Positions 30,056 through 39,840 of a stretch of 64,000 nucleotides of DNA are shown in pieces (the stretch's first letter is position 1; every line of letters begins with the position of its first letter). The translations under genes and the position numbers were made by a program. The notes beneath the pieces were generated by a model. The model was not told the origin of the DNA. It ran no database searches and saw only the letters and a list, made by a program, of their open reading frames with translations. The DNA comes from Rhizobium indicum (GTDB lineage Bacteria; Pseudomonadota; Alphaproteobacteria; Rhizobiales; Rhizobiaceae): contig NZ_CP054021.1 of assembly GCF_005862305.2 (NCBI RefSeq), positions 1,178,001 to 1,242,000 on the forward strand, in the 5' to 3' direction.

Positions 30056-30961
30056 ATGAATATCGATCCGATTTTGCGGTCAGTCGTGGCCGTCCGTTCC
30101 TCCATTCCGGAAGATGCCTTCACAGCGGAGACGCTGGGCACTGTCCGGGAAGGCAGCGGCGTGGTCATTCGCGACAACGGGCTGGTGCTGACCATCGGTT
30201 ATCTCATCACCGAGGCCGAAGAGGTCTGGCTGACGACCCATGACGGGCGTGTGGTTCCCGCGCACGCGCTTGCCTATGATCAGGAAAGCGGCTTCGGCCT
30301 GGTCCAGGCGCTTGGGCCCCTGAATGCACCTGCGGTGGATCTCGGCGACGCGGCGACAGCCAAGGCGGGCGATCCCGTCGTGCTGGCCGATGGCATCGGA
30401 GAATTCGTCGAGGCAAATATCGTCGCCCGGCAGGAGTTTGCCGGCTATTGGGAATATCTGCTCGACGAGGCGATTTTTACGGCACCTGCCCATCCCTCAT
30501 GGGGCGGTGCGGCGCTGATCGGTTCGGATGGCAAGCTTCTCGGCATCGGTTCGCTTCGCCTGCAGATGAGCGATGGCGACGAGGTTGCCGATATCAACAT
30601 GGTGGTGCCGATCGACCTTTTGCCGCCGATCCTTGACGATCTCTTGAACCGCGGCCAGGTCAACAAGCCGCCGCGGCCCTGGCTCGGCGCGTTCTCCGCC
30701 GAGAGCAATGGCGGCGTGGTGGTCATGAGCGTGGCCGAAGGCGGTCCAGCCGCCCAGGCGGGCCTGCGTCAGGGCGACATCATTTCGGAGATCCGCGACG
30801 AAGAGGTCGATGGCCTGGCCGATTTCTACCGCAAGATCTGGAGCAGCGGCCCGGCCGGCGCCGAAATCCCCATGCGGATCCTCAGGAACGGCCGGGAAGC
30901 CTGGCTGCGCATCAAATCCGCCGACCGCAACAGCTTTCTTAAGAAACCGCAGCTGCAGTAA
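30056..30961 (+). CDS. HtrA-like PDZ pseudoprotease
   Basis: The protein is 301 aa from ATG 30056, with no clear export signal. The N-terminal part (about 1-190) follows the HtrA protease-domain pattern: VREGSGVVIRDNGLVLT, then a Lys/Arg-poor beta-sheet region. A C-terminal PDZ domain (about 215-295) is clear (GGVVVMSVAEGGPAAQAGLRQGDIISEI). By eye alignment to DegP, the triad is gone: Tyr49 stands for His, Gly79 for Asp and Trp149 for Ser in HPSWGGA. It is probably a binding or scaffold protein rather than a protease. It lies downstream of the AraC gene without obvious co-regulation. Confidence 0.78.
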   Translation: MNIDPILRSVVAVRSSIPEDAFTAETLGTVREGSGVVIRDNGLVLTIGYLITEAEEVWLTTHDGRVVPAHALAYDQESGFGLVQALGPLNAPAVDLGDAATAKAGDPVVLADGIGEFVEANIVARQEFAGYWEYLLDEAIFTAPAHPSWGGAALIGSDGKLLGIGSLRLQMSDGDEVADINMVVPIDLLPPILDDLLNRGQVNKPPRPWLGAFSAESNGGVVVMSVAEGGPAAQAGLRQGDIISEIRDEEVDGLADFYRKIWSSGPAGAEIPMRILRNGREAWLRIKSADRNSFLKKPQLQ

Positions 30962-31030
30962 GGTCGCGCCGGCGTCGTGAAGGCGGCTGGCGCTCATTCG
31001 AGCGGATTGTCCAGGCATCCTTATCCCGCC

Positions 31031-32032
31031 TCACAGATTTTCCGGTGTGATCGTCAGGAAGCGCACCGGCTCGGCGCTGACCTCCACCTCGATGAGACCC
31101 AGCCTGTTCAGGGCAAGGTCTATCGATCGCCTCGCCTGCACCTCCGGCGCCTGGTCGAGCACAATCGACATGATGCCGCGGCGGAGATAGTCCTGCGTCT
31201 CTCCCGTCAATTCGTGGCCGACCCAGAGCGGCCGCCCAGCCTTATTTGCCTCGAGCACCCTGGCCACACCCTTGTTATCGCCGCCCGCACTATAGACGCC
31301 GATGATGCCGGGCTCGCGCCGGAGGGCCGCGTGCAGCAGTTCCATGGCATTGTGTTCGTCATCGAGGTCGAACATGACCTCGATGAAACGATGGTCGTTT
31401 GAACCCTTCTCCGAGAGATAGCTGGAGAAGCCGCGGATCCGCTCCTTATGGTTCTCATAGGCGCCGCTGTGGCAGAGAGCGACGAACGAACCGGGGCGCT
31501 GCGCCAGCATGCCCGACATGTAGTGAGCCGCGGTGCGTCCGGCAGCATAGTTGTCGATGCCGACATAGGGCAGTTCGGGGGCCGGACGGGTCATGATCTG
31601 AACGACGGGAATGCCGAGACCGGCCGCTTTCCGCACGCTGGTGACGACATCGGCATGGTCGGGCGCAACCACGATCAGCGCCGACCGGCGTGCCGTCGGA
31701 TTGGTGATGTAACGGGCAAATTGCGCTGGCTCGTTCTCGCGGACGAAGGTGCGGTGAACGGTGATGCTGTCGCCGAGCGAAGCAGCGATGCGCTCGAACG
31801 CCCGGTTCAGACGCGAATAGAAGCTGGTCTCCGGGCGAACGAGGATCACCTCTATCCGGATCAGGCCGCGATGGGCGACCGGCAGGCTCTTCCGGTATTC
31901 AAGCCGTCTTGCCGCCAGGAGGACCTTCTCCACCGTCTCCGGCCGCACGCCGCCGCGGCCGTTAAGGACGCGCTCGACGGTCGCGGTGCCAACGCCGGCT
32001 TGGCTTGCGACATCCTTCAAAGTCACCTTCAT
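31031..32032 (-). CDS. LacI-family transcriptional repressor
   Basis: The protein is 333 aa. It begins MKVTLKDVASQAGVGTATVERVLNGRGGVRPETVEKV, the LacI helix-turn-helix and hinge, followed by a periplasmic-binding-protein-like sugar domain (about 60-330). It is divergent from the catabolic genes at 32241, and a perfect 16-base palindrome lies in the shared promoter region at 32091. It probably represses the sugar genes until an inducer binds. Confidence 0.92.
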   Translation of the reverse strand: MKVTLKDVASQAGVGTATVERVLNGRGGVRPETVEKVLLAARRLEYRKSLPVAHRGLIRIEVILVRPETSFYSRLNRAFERIAASLGDSITVHRTFVRENEPAQFARYITNPTARRSALIVVAPDHADVVTSVRKAAGLGIPVVQIMTRPAPELPYVGIDNYAAGRTAAHYMSGMLAQRPGSFVALCHSGAYENHKERIRGFSSYLSEKGSNDHRFIEVMFDLDDEHNAMELLHAALRREPGIIGVYSAGGDNKGVARVLEANKAGRPLWVGHELTGETQDYLRRGIMSIVLDQAPEVQARRSIDLALNRLGLIEVEVSAEPVRFLTITPENL

Positions 32033-32090
32033 CAGGGCTCACTCACTCTCAAAGCTGACACAGCAGAGCATCGGCACGCTGTGAGGTCAA

Positions 32091-32106
32091 TGATCAAATT
32101 TGATCA
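32091..32106. promoter_or_regulatory. Perfect palindromic operator for LacI-type repressor
   Basis: TGATCAAATTTGATCA is a perfect dyad in the 208-base divergent region between the LacI gene and the first isomerase gene. LacI family operators are 14-20 base dyads of this kind. Confidence 0.6.
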
Positions 32107-32240
32107 AGGAAGCATTGGAGCGTGGGGGCGCCGCGGCAGTATCGTGCCAGCAATCCGGGAGGAGCACCGGACGGTCCAAAACAACCGAGATCAAGGATCA
32201 TCCGCCGGCACGAAGCGGCCGGGGATGACGGAGGAGCCAG

Positions 32241-33155
32241 ATGAAGATCGCACTCGACCCGCATATGCACCGTCACCTCAACCTGCGCGACCTCTGCCGC
32301 AAGGCAGCGGAGCTCGGTTATGAGCATATCGAGCTTTCACCGCGCGACGATTTTCTGCCCTGGTGGGTGCGCCCGCGGGCACACAAGGAACGCATCGCGG
32401 AATTCAAGGCGGCCCTGAAGGATCACGGCGTCCATCTCGCCTCGATCCTGCCGATGTATCGCTGGGCGAGCCCGCATGAGGACGAGCGGCAGGCCGCGGT
32501 GCGCTACTGGAAGGAAGCGATCGCGATCGCCGCCGAAATGGGCTGCGATACGATGAACTCGGAATTCGGCCGCGGGCCGTCGCCGGATCGCAGCCACCGC
32601 GCCAGCTGCTGCGGCGGCATACATACCCACGAACACAGCGAGGCTGCCTGGTGGCGCTCGATAGAAGAGCTCGTTCCGGTGTTCGAGCGCGAGGGCGTCA
32701 CGCTCAACATGGAACCGCATCCGGAAGACTGGTGCGAAACGCTGCATCCGGCGATCGACATGCTGAAGACCATCGGCTCGAAGAACGTCAAATTCCTCTA
32801 CTGCGCGCCGCATACCTTCTATTTCGGCGACGATATGGCGCGGATGATCCGCGATGCCGGCCCGCTGATCGCCCATGTGCATGTGGCCGATACCTATAAT
32901 CACAAGGCCTCATCCGGGCTGCGCTACATCATCAATCCGCCGGGCGCGAAGGTCACCATCCATCAGCACATGGATATGTACCAGGGCGAGATCAATTGGG
33001 ATGTCTTCTTCTCCTCGCTCGCCGCGGTCGGGTTCGACGGCATCATTACCGCCTGCGTCTTCGGCTGGGAGGAGCGCGCCGACGATTCAGGCCGCTTCAT
33101 GCGCTCTGAAATCCAGAAATATGTCGACAAATACTGGCCCGGGAAACTTGGCTGA
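32241..33155 (+). CDS. Sugar phosphate isomerase/epimerase (TIM barrel)
   Basis: The protein is 304 aa. Metal-site residues in the AP-endonuclease-2/xylose-isomerase-like barrel are suggested by MNSEFGR, LNMEPHPEDW (Glu), HVHVADTY and HQHMDMYQGEINW. It is close to the IolE/IolH/hydroxypyruvate-isomerase-like group that acts on polyols, inososes and keto-sugars. It is the first gene of a three-gene unit controlled by the divergent LacI. Confidence 0.87.
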   Translation: MKIALDPHMHRHLNLRDLCRKAAELGYEHIELSPRDDFLPWWVRPRAHKERIAEFKAALKDHGVHLASILPMYRWASPHEDERQAAVRYWKEAIAIAAEMGCDTMNSEFGRGPSPDRSHRASCCGGIHTHEHSEAAWWRSIEELVPVFEREGVTLNMEPHPEDWCETLHPAIDMLKTIGSKNVKFLYCAPHTFYFGDDMARMIRDAGPLIAHVHVADTYNHKASSGLRYIINPPGAKVTIHQHMDMYQGEINWDVFFSSLAAVGFDGIITACVFGWEERADDSGRFMRSEIQKYVDKYWPGKLG

Positions 33156-33197
33156 TCGTCAACATCCGCCCCGGCACCCAATATCAGGAATAAAACC

Positions 33198-34121
33198 GTG
33201 ACCATCACGATTACGACAGCCCCCTGCTGCTGGGGCGTGGACGACGTCAACAATCCAAACCTTCCCGCCTGGGAACGCGTCTTCGACGAGGCGGCAGCGG
33301 CCGGCTATGGCGGCCTCGAACTCGGGCCTTATGGTTACGTGCCGCTCGACGATGCGCTCGTTACAAAGGCGCTCACCGAGCGCAATCTCTTCATCGTCGC
33401 CGGCACGATCTTCGACGATCTCGTCTCTCCTGAAAATCGGGAGACGTTGCTGCGGCAGACGGAGGAAATCTGCGCCGTCATCACCAGGCTGCCGCAGCCG
33501 GAACAGGTGGCAGGCCAGCGGTTCAGGACCCCCTATCTCACGGTCATGGACTGGGGGCACGACGAACGGGACTATGCCGCCGGCCATTCCGATCGTGCGC
33601 CGCGTCTCGACGACAAGGCTTGGGCCGGGATGATCGCCAATATCACGGCGATCGCCGAACTCGCTCAGCGCAAATACGGCGTGCGCGCCGTCATCCACCC
33701 GCATGCGGGTGGCTATATCGAATTTGCTGATGAGATCGAGCGGGTGGCAGGTGACATTCCGCAGGAGGTCGCCGGCTTCTGCCTCGACACCGGCCATAGC
33801 TATTATGCCGGCATGGATCCCGTCGAGATGCTTCGCCGCTATGCTGACAGGCTCGACTACGTCCACTTCAAGGACATCGACCAGACAGTCTTCGACCGTG
33901 TGCTTGGCGAGAAGATCCGCTTCTTCGATGCCTGCGGACAGGGCGTGATGTGCCCGATCGGCCGCGGCGTCATCGATTATCCCGCCGTCAAGCGAACGCT
34001 CGAGGAGATCGGCTATCACGGCTTCATCACCGTCGAGCAGGAGCGTGATCCGAGGAATGTCGCCGGCAGCCTCGAAGATGTGAAGCAAAGCCGCGATTAC
34101 CTCAGGTCGGTCGGTTTTTAG
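33198..34121 (+). CDS. Sugar phosphate isomerase/epimerase, inosose-dehydratase-like
   Basis: The protein is 307 aa with a GTG start. It opens TITTAPCCWGVDDVNNPNLPAWERVFDEAAAAGYGGLELGPYGY, the pattern of myo-inosose-2 dehydratase (IolE) relatives, and carries VIHPHAGGYIEF and LDTGHSYYAGMDP as metal-site segments, then VHFKDID. It sits 42 bases after the first isomerase and 10 bases before the dehydrogenase, so the three are surely one operon. Dehydration or epimerisation of a keto-inositol is the best guess. Confidence 0.85.
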   Translation: MTITITTAPCCWGVDDVNNPNLPAWERVFDEAAAAGYGGLELGPYGYVPLDDALVTKALTERNLFIVAGTIFDDLVSPENRETLLRQTEEICAVITRLPQPEQVAGQRFRTPYLTVMDWGHDERDYAAGHSDRAPRLDDKAWAGMIANITAIAELAQRKYGVRAVIHPHAGGYIEFADEIERVAGDIPQEVAGFCLDTGHSYYAGMDPVEMLRRYADRLDYVHFKDIDQTVFDRVLGEKIRFFDACGQGVMCPIGRGVIDYPAVKRTLEEIGYHGFITVEQERDPRNVAGSLEDVKQSRDYLRSVGF

Positions 34122-34131
34122 GGAAAAGATT

Positions 34132-35295
34132 ATGACGAATAACAGGAAAAAGCCGATCCGCTGGGGCATGGTCGGCGGCGGCAGAGGCAGCCAGATCGGT
34201 TATATCCATCGCTCGGCAGCCCATCGCGACGACGTCTTTGCCCTTGCGGCGGGCGCCTTCGATATCGATCCCGAACGCGGCCGCGCCTTCGGCGTCGATC
34301 TTGGGCTCGACGAAGCCAGGAGCTACCCGGACTATGCGGCGATGTTTGCGACTGAGGCCGGGCGGGCCGACGGCATCGAGGCCGTGTCGATCGCAACACC
34401 CAACAACACCCATTTTGCGATCTGCAAGGCAGCACTCGAACATGATCTGCATGTGATCTGCGAAAAGCCGCTCTGCTTCACGATCGCCGAAGCCGAAGAG
34501 CTGAAGGCGCTTTCCGAGGCGCGCGGCCGGATCGTCGGCGTGACTTATGGTTACGCCGGCCATCAAATGATCGAGCAGGCGCGCGCCATGGTCAGGAATG
34601 GCGATCTCGGCGAGATCCGCATCGTCAACCTGCAATTCGCCCATGGCTTCCATAGTGCTGCGGTGGAGGAGCAGAACGCCTCGACGCGGTGGCGCGTCGA
34701 TGCGAAATTCGCAGGTCCCAGCTATGTCCTTGGCGACGTCGGGACCCACCCGCTTTATATCGCCAAGGTCATCCTGCCGCACCTGAAGATCAGGCGTCTG
34801 CTCTGCACCCGCCAGAGCTTCGTCAAAAGCCGAGCGCCGCTCGAAGACAATGCGGTGACCCTGATGGAATATGATAATGGCGCGATCGCCACCATCTGGT
34901 CGAGCGCCGTCAATGCCGGCTCCATGCACGGCCAGAAGATCCGCATCGTCGGCTCGAAGGCCAGTATCGAATGGTGGGACGAGCGGCCGAACCAGCTCTC
35001 CTACGAGATCCAGGGCGAACCGGCCCGTATTCTCGAGCGTGGCATGGACTATCTCTATCCCGAGGCCAGGATCGACGACCGGATCGGCGGCGGCCACCCG
35101 GAAGGTCTCTTCGAAGCCTGGGCGAACCTCTATCGCCGCTTCGGCTTTGCCATCAACAGAGAGCGCGGCCTCGCCCCTGCGGGGATCGAAGAGCACGTCT
35201 TTCCCGATGTCGATGCCGGACTGGAAGGCGTGCGCTGGGTCGAAAACTGCGTACGGTCCGCCGACGCCGGCGGGATCTGGCTGGACTATCGCTAA
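34132..35295 (+). CDS. Gfo/Idh/MocA-family dehydrogenase
   Basis: The protein is 387 aa. The N-terminal Rossmann fold has GMVGGGRGSQIGYIH and the ATPNNTH segment, then the EKPLCFT catalytic-lysine motif. The C-terminal alpha/beta domain carries GDVGTHPLYIA, in which an Asp and His are placed as in the family active site. It likely oxidises a polyol or inositol hydroxyl with NAD. Its stop codon TAA is the first three bases of a RIME-type repeat, so the repeat may have set the end of the gene. Confidence 0.9.
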   Translation: MTNNRKKPIRWGMVGGGRGSQIGYIHRSAAHRDDVFALAAGAFDIDPERGRAFGVDLGLDEARSYPDYAAMFATEAGRADGIEAVSIATPNNTHFAICKAALEHDLHVICEKPLCFTIAEAEELKALSEARGRIVGVTYGYAGHQMIEQARAMVRNGDLGEIRIVNLQFAHGFHSAAVEEQNASTRWRVDAKFAGPSYVLGDVGTHPLYIAKVILPHLKIRRLLCTRQSFVKSRAPLEDNAVTLMEYDNGAIATIWSSAVNAGSMHGQKIRIVGSKASIEWWDERPNQLSYEIQGEPARILERGMDYLYPEARIDDRIGGGHPEGLFEAWANLYRRFGFAINRERGLAPAGIEEHVFPDVDAGLEGVRWVENCVRSADAGGIWLDYR

Positions 35296-35399
35296 AGCGC
35301 GTCGCGATCTTTTAGATTCGCTCCTCGCGCTTTAGGTCTTTGTTTTTACGCATGCCGTTGTCGCAAAACCGCTGCACACTTTTGCGCGACATGCTTTAG
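35293..35399. repeat. RIME-type intergenic repeat, copy 2
   Basis: About 107 bases beginning TAAAGCGCGTCGCG and ending GCGACATGCTTTAG, nearly identical to copies at 6833 and 44274. The first three bases are the stop codon of the dehydrogenase gene. Confidence 0.8.
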
Positions 35400-35426
35400 G
35401 TCGTGAACTGCGGTGCGGCGCTGTGC

Positions 35427-35594
35427 TCAGATAAGCGGGTCGTCATCTTCCGCCGCCTGCGACGCGCGGCGACGCGTGCTGTCGTTGGCGGCTTTCTTGG
35501 GCCCCTCGGCGGCTGCCTCGCGGATTTTCTTGACGCTTTCGCCGGCGTCTTCTGCGGCTGGCTGCGGGTCGTTCTTTTTCACGAAACGGATCAT
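35427..35594 (-). CDS. Small hydrophilic hypothetical protein (55 aa)
   Basis: The ORF starts MIRFVKKNDPQPAAEDAGES behind GTAGGAAA, nine bases upstream. The rest is rich in Ala, Lys, Arg and acidic residues and ends RRRASQAAEDDDPLI; it is probably unstructured or a short helix. I recognise no family, but third-position GC is high. It lies downstream of the groESL-linked gene at 35662 on the same strand. Confidence 0.6.
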   Translation of the reverse strand: MIRFVKKNDPQPAAEDAGESVKKIREAAAEGPKKAANDSTRRRASQAAEDDDPLI

Positions 35595-35661
35595 GGGTCA
35601 TTTCCTACTTCAACAGTGGGCGCGCTCCGCACATACATCGGAGCGCTCTGGAAAAACGGTG

Positions 35662-36054
35662 TCAGACGGCAAGCGCAGTGGCGCAGCCTTGGACACTTCG
35701 GCTATCGGCTGAAGTCTGGCCGGGCATGGTCGCCCAACCGCCGGCTTCAACGAACTGACGCTGCTTGTAGCCTTCGGTTATCGCCTTGAACTCGATCAGT
35801 TTAGCGCTCGCATCCGGCGCCGCCTTGAATCGCTCGACGCAGATGGCCGACGCCAGTTCTCCGCGTGCGGTTTCGCTGGCGGCGGCTGCCGCTTTGCCTG
35901 ATGTGCCGCCTGTGACCCAACCTCCCCAGCTGAAGCCGATGATCATCGTGGCGATCGCCGTGACGACGCAGGCCCAGGCGAGAAGCGTCTTGGACGGCTG
36001 GTAACTGTCGAAACGCTGGGTAATCGATGTCTTGCTGCTGCTCTGTACGGACAT
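35662..36054 (-). CDS. Membrane-anchored hypothetical protein downstream of groEL
   Basis: The protein is 130 aa. Residues 1-22 are polar, residues 23-45 form one transmembrane helix (TLLAWACVVTAIATMIIGFSW), and the remaining 85 residues lie on one side of the membrane with two cysteines (in AICVERF and QGCATALAV). It begins 65 bases after the groEL stop on the same strand and could be read through from the heat-shock promoter. I know of no assigned function. Confidence 0.7.
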   Translation of the reverse strand: MSVQSSSKTSITQRFDSYQPSKTLLAWACVVTAIATMIIGFSWGGWVTGGTSGKAAAAASETARGELASAICVERFKAAPDASAKLIEFKAITEGYKQRQFVEAGGWATMPGQTSADSRSVQGCATALAV

Positions 36055-36119
36055 TGGAATTCTCCCTGTCTGTTATTCGGGTTGTGCCGTCCGGCGACGC
36101 CGGAACGGTCAAGCTGGCC

Positions 36120-38121
<2,002 letters not shown>

Positions 38122-38176
38122 AGAGGTCTTTCTGCTGCCGGCGCGTAGGGCGGCTGCAATTCATAAATAGCACTCG

Positions 38177-38201
38177 TGGCACTCGATTGATAGGAGTGCC
38201 A
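38177..38201 (-). promoter_or_regulatory. CIRCE operator (HrcA binding site) before groESL
   Basis: TGGCACTC-N9-GAGTGCCA is an exact inverted repeat with the nine-base spacer of the CIRCE element. An additional TAGCACTC arm, closer to the canonical arm, directly follows on the gene-proximal side (38168-38175), giving two left arms and one right arm. Confidence 0.9.
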
Positions 38202-38631
38202 AGAAATATTGTTCACGCGGGGAATTTCTTTAAAAATTCAGGAAATCAATTTGAGCGGATATTTTGTAATAATCAGGAAATGAATAGAATTTTCACGCCA
38301 TCGCGCTCAATTTTATTTAACGTGTCGTTGAGTTAATTTAGCGTTTTTCATAGATAAATCCGAATTATCTTGATTTAAACTCAATCGAGGCGCAATGATA
38401 GGTCTCGTCGATTTGGCCGACTTGGCTTCGCGGTGTCAGAGACCTACGACCCGCCATCACCACTGAATTTTCGATAGCAATCTATGACGTCGTTCCGGCG
38501 TTGATTTCGCCTATTCCGATCCGGAATGAGCTTGGCGCTGACCGCGGATGTACCGGCAGCATCGAGTTCGTCCGGTTCGGATCTCAACGATACAGGAAAC
38601 GCATCGGTGTCTTCCTGCAGAGGCCTCAGCC
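38202..38631. other. AT-rich intergenic region
   Basis: The first 200 bases are clearly AT-rich and probably hold the groESL promoter and the promoter of the small-gene unit beginning near 38632. No gene seen. Confidence 0.5.
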
Positions 38632-38895
38632 GTGACCAGTCGCACCACACAAACCGTCGTCCGCTTTTCATCCCCGTTCCGCCTGCCCGGTTTCGACGGG
38701 GCGCAGCCAGCCGGAGAATACCGCGTCGATTATGACGAGGAATTGATCGATAGCGTTTCCAGGCTTGCCTGGCGACGGGTCGGCGCCTTCATCCACCTGC
38801 CGGCGATCGCCACGCAGAGTTCGACGCAGCAGATGATGCCTATCCCCCTGTCAGCTCTCGAAACCGCGCTCGAAAAGGACCACAAACCGTCATGA
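38632..38895 (+). CDS. Small hypothetical protein, first of an overlapping unit
   Basis: A GTG start at 38632 gives 87 aa (TSRTTQTVVRFSSPFRLPGFDGAQPAGEYRVDYDEELID). The pattern of beta strands and the LAWRRVGAFIHLPAIA segment resembles conserved hypothetical proteins of Rhizobiales, without known function. The frame is open upstream, but this start avoids sequence unlike coding. The stop TGA overlaps the start of the next gene by four bases. Confidence 0.6.
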   Translation: MTSRTTQTVVRFSSPFRLPGFDGAQPAGEYRVDYDEELIDSVSRLAWRRVGAFIHLPAIATQSSTQQMMPIPLSALETALEKDHKPS

Positions 38896-39227
38896 CCGCT
38901 ACGCGCATCCCGCAACGCAATGGACGCTCGATCCGGCGCGAGGCAGCAACGCATATCTTCAAAGTGGGGCAGACTGTCCGAGTGAAGGACGGGTTCCTGG
39001 TCGTTCCCTCGAAGCTCCCCGACACATACCGCATTACCGCCACGCTGCCTCCGAGAGGAAATGTGCTGCAATACCGCATCCGCAGCGACGATGAACGTCA
39101 TGAGCGCGTCGCGACGGAAGACAGTCTGGAACTGGTAAACCTATCGCCCGCCGGCAGCGGCGCAACACTGATCGAGAGGACGTTTGGCCATGGCCACGGC
39201 CCGAATGACGAAAGGTTGACATCGTGA
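38892..39227 (+). CDS. Small hypothetical protein, second of an overlapping unit
   Basis: The protein is 111 aa. It starts inside the preceding gene's stop (ATGA) and has a basic N-terminus followed by a likely small beta-domain (HIFKVGQTVRVKDGFLVVPSKLPDTYRITATLPPRGNVLQYRIRSD). The KVGQTVRVK pattern recalls short SH3-like modules. It is coupled by overlap to its neighbours. Function unknown. Confidence 0.6.
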   Translation: MTATRIPQRNGRSIRREAATHIFKVGQTVRVKDGFLVVPSKLPDTYRITATLPPRGNVLQYRIRSDDERHERVATEDSLELVNLSPAGSGATLIERTFGHGHGPNDERLTS

Positions 39228-39547
39228 ACAGCCATGAAGACGAAGCCGAACGAAGACGGAATGCCTTTGCCGTCGGCACATGGGAAAACAAATGTGGCGC
39301 TTCCGGCCGCTACTCCATGGAGATCGAACACGACCGCCGGATCGAATCCGCCCGTTCGTCGACCGTCTATCGTGTCTCAGCAAACGTTCCAGTGCATGCC
39401 GACCATGCCGTGCCCGGCAAGAGCCGTTCGCAGGCCGGGAAAGACATGATGTCCTTCAATCTTCTCAACATAGGATACCGGAAGGAATGGCTGAGGCTGT
39501 CGGACGCCGCCCGGAGTGAGACCCCGCCGGTTCAACCATGGCGCTAG
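39224..39547 (+). CDS. Small hypothetical protein, third of an overlapping unit
   Basis: The ORF is 107 aa with a GTG start overlapping the previous stop (GTGA). It contains NKCGASGRYSMEIEHDRRIESARSSTVYRVSANVP and has a mixed alpha/beta look with no recognisable motif. The C-terminus overlaps the next gene by ten bases. The GTG start and overlaps argue for translational coupling. Confidence 0.5.
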   Translation: MNSHEDEAERRRNAFAVGTWENKCGASGRYSMEIEHDRRIESARSSTVYRVSANVPVHADHAVPGKSRSQAGKDMMSFNLLNIGYRKEWLRLSDAARSETPPVQPWR

Positions 39548-39813
39548 CCTTTCTGAACCAAAGCCGCAGCTTCGATGCGGCGAGAAATGCTGTGCGCTTC
39601 GTCGGCCATGACGGCATGTTCCAGGTGTTGTTCTTCATCGAGGTTGGCGCGCTGGCGAAATCCGACATGACATTGCAAAGAACCGAACCCTCGGAAACGA
39701 GGTGGCTTTCGGCGTTCGACGCCCTGCGCAACTCCATTCAGGACGTGGCACACAAAGCCTATTCCTACCACCGCCGCGCCTTCTATACTCTAACTGCGGC
39801 GGATTTCCGCTAA
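39538..39813 (+). CDS. DUF1488-family protein
   Basis: The protein is 91 aa. It begins MALAFLNQSRSFDAARNAVRFVGHDGMFQVLFFIEVGALA and later has SAFDALRNSIQDVAHKAYSYHRRAFYTLTAADF, the pattern of the DUF1488 family common in Proteobacteria. No function is established. It is the fourth overlapping gene of this unit and precedes the transglutaminase-like gene by 27 bases. Confidence 0.8.
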   Translation: MALAFLNQSRSFDAARNAVRFVGHDGMFQVLFFIEVGALAKSDMTLQRTEPSETRWLSAFDALRNSIQDVAHKAYSYHRRAFYTLTAADFR

Positions 39814-39840
39814 GCGGATCCGGACGCGCGGGAACGCTCC

